A stretch of DNA of 14,203 bases, taken from assembly GCA_934650975.1 (NCBI GenBank), contig CAKUFW010000052.1, positions 1-14,203 on the forward strand, written 5' to 3'. Position 1 is the stretch's first letter; the number at the start of each line of letters is the position of its first letter. The DNA is from an uncultured Collinsella sp. (lineage in GTDB: Bacteria; Actinomycetota; Coriobacteriia; Coriobacteriales; Coriobacteriaceae). Shown one piece after another: positions 13,736 through 14,203 of this stretch. The translations under genes and the position numbers were made by a program. The notes beneath the pieces were generated by a model, which did no database searches, was not told where the DNA came from, and worked only from the letters and a program-made list of their open reading frames with translations.

Positions 13736-14203
13736 TTACCAGCCGGTGTAGTAGTCGGTGGTTCCGGCGGCGCAGCCGGAGTCATAGACCTTGCACTCAC
13801 CCTTGGATCCGGTAAACGTGGAGCCCTGGGCCTTATCGCCCGCAGCAACAACGTAGTAGCCATCGGCATCGCGCCAAAAGCCCTCAGAATCCTGCGTCCA
13901 CTCGCCCGTGCGGTGATGATAGAGCACATTGCTGCTGTAATAGGTCTCGCGGCGGCCGTTATAGTTATTGACGCCGCTCGAACGTGTCAGGCCCGAGCCG
14001 TTGGCGTAATACGCAGCGGACGCGTAAGACGAGCCGTAGCCGGCATTGTAATACGAAGCCTGAGCGGCCTCAGCAGCCTCGGCTTCGGCGGCCGCGGCCT
14101 CGAGCGCCTCGCGCTTGGCATCCTCAAGCGTGGAGCGAAGCTCGTCGAGCTCGGTCGACTTGGCGTCGACCTCATCCATCGTCAAAAGGCTGCCCGCGCC
14201 GTC
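13736..14203 (-). CDS. C-terminal part of a coiled-coil, probably secreted cell-wall-associated protein (cut by window edge)
   Basis: The frame is open to the right edge, so the protein begins outside. What is visible starts with SLLTMDEVDAKSTELDEL, an Ala/Glu/Lys-rich helix (VDAKSTELDELRSTLEDAKR and on) likely to be coiled coil, then an Ala-rich hinge. A Tyr/Ser/Asn/Gly-rich segment (YYNAGYGSSYASAAYYANG) follows. The last 75 or so residues form a compact domain with YYSSNVLYHH, EGFWRDADGYYVVAA, SKGECKVYDSGC and TTDYYTGW. The two cysteines could form a disulfide outside the cell. The end resembles double-psi-beta-barrel/3D-like tails of Gram-positive cell-wall proteins, but this is a weak guess and no catalytic residues are claimed. 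A TTG at 14185 is the first start codon in view and is not taken as the true start. Confidence 0.75.
   Translation of the reverse strand, partial: DGAGSLLTMDEVDAKSTELDELRSTLEDAKREALEAAAAEAEAAEAAQASYYNAGYGSSYASAAYYANGSGLTRSSGVNNYNGRRETYYSSNVLYHHRTGEWTQDSEGFWRDADGYYVVAAGDKAQGSTFTGSKGECKVYDSGCAAGTTDYYTGW

Overview
The window is about 14.2 kb of G+C-rich, densely coded bacterial DNA with no rRNA, tRNA, CRISPR array or transposase that I can see. The mix of genes (DUF3793 protein next to a flavodoxin, a YolD-paired Y-family polymerase, an aldo/keto reductase with two ferredoxin motifs, and a coiled-coil cell-wall protein with a Tyr-rich tail) and the Gram-positive signals (GAAC/GTTC-type SOS boxes, a CsoR-like operator, strong Shine-Dalgarno sites) suggest an anaerobic gut actinobacterium of class Coriobacteriia, perhaps Collinsella. 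That placement is inference from style and families, not from a marker gene.

Layout. At the left edge is the first codons of a leftward gene (1-20), then a leftward half-length protein resembling the N-terminal nucleotide-binding half of iron-containing alcohol dehydrogenases (161-685). A rightward, apparently SOS-controlled operon follows: a Y-family translesion polymerase with an insertion in its C-terminal part (909-2414), overlapping a YolD-like gene (2407-2832). A leftward membrane-anchored heavy-metal-binding protein (2859-3242) has a CsoR-like operator upstream and is divergent from a rightward pair, DUF3793 protein (3419-4123) and short flavodoxin (4170-4589). That pair ends at a strong bidirectional terminator (4647-4686).

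A leftward polar amino acid ABC transporter operon comes next: lipoprotein binding protein (6953-7813), permease with an unusual N-terminal extracytoplasmic domain (5475-6836) and ATPase (4710-5462). A hairpin between the first two genes probably sets their ratio. Further right, still leftward, are endonuclease IV (7961-8827), a Gfo/Idh/MocA oxidoreductase (8972-9991) and a ferredoxin-type aldo/keto reductase (10087-11292). Two nearly identical 94-bp palindromic repeats sit in front of the first two of these; each carries the Shine-Dalgarno site of the gene after it.

Divergent from the reductase are a rightward cyclase-family hydrolase (11438-12208) and a ketopantoate reductase-family protein (12325-13239). 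The right edge has a leftward two-helix membrane peptide (13336-13548) and the C-terminal part of a leftward secreted or cell-wall protein (13736-14203, running off the window).

No wholly new multi-gene system is evident. The most unusual items are the paired 94-bp repeats that supply translation signals, the binding-domain-like extension on the amino acid permease, the half-sized alcohol dehydrogenase homologue, the polymerase insertion behind tandem SOS boxes, and the cysteine cluster in the DUF3793 protein.
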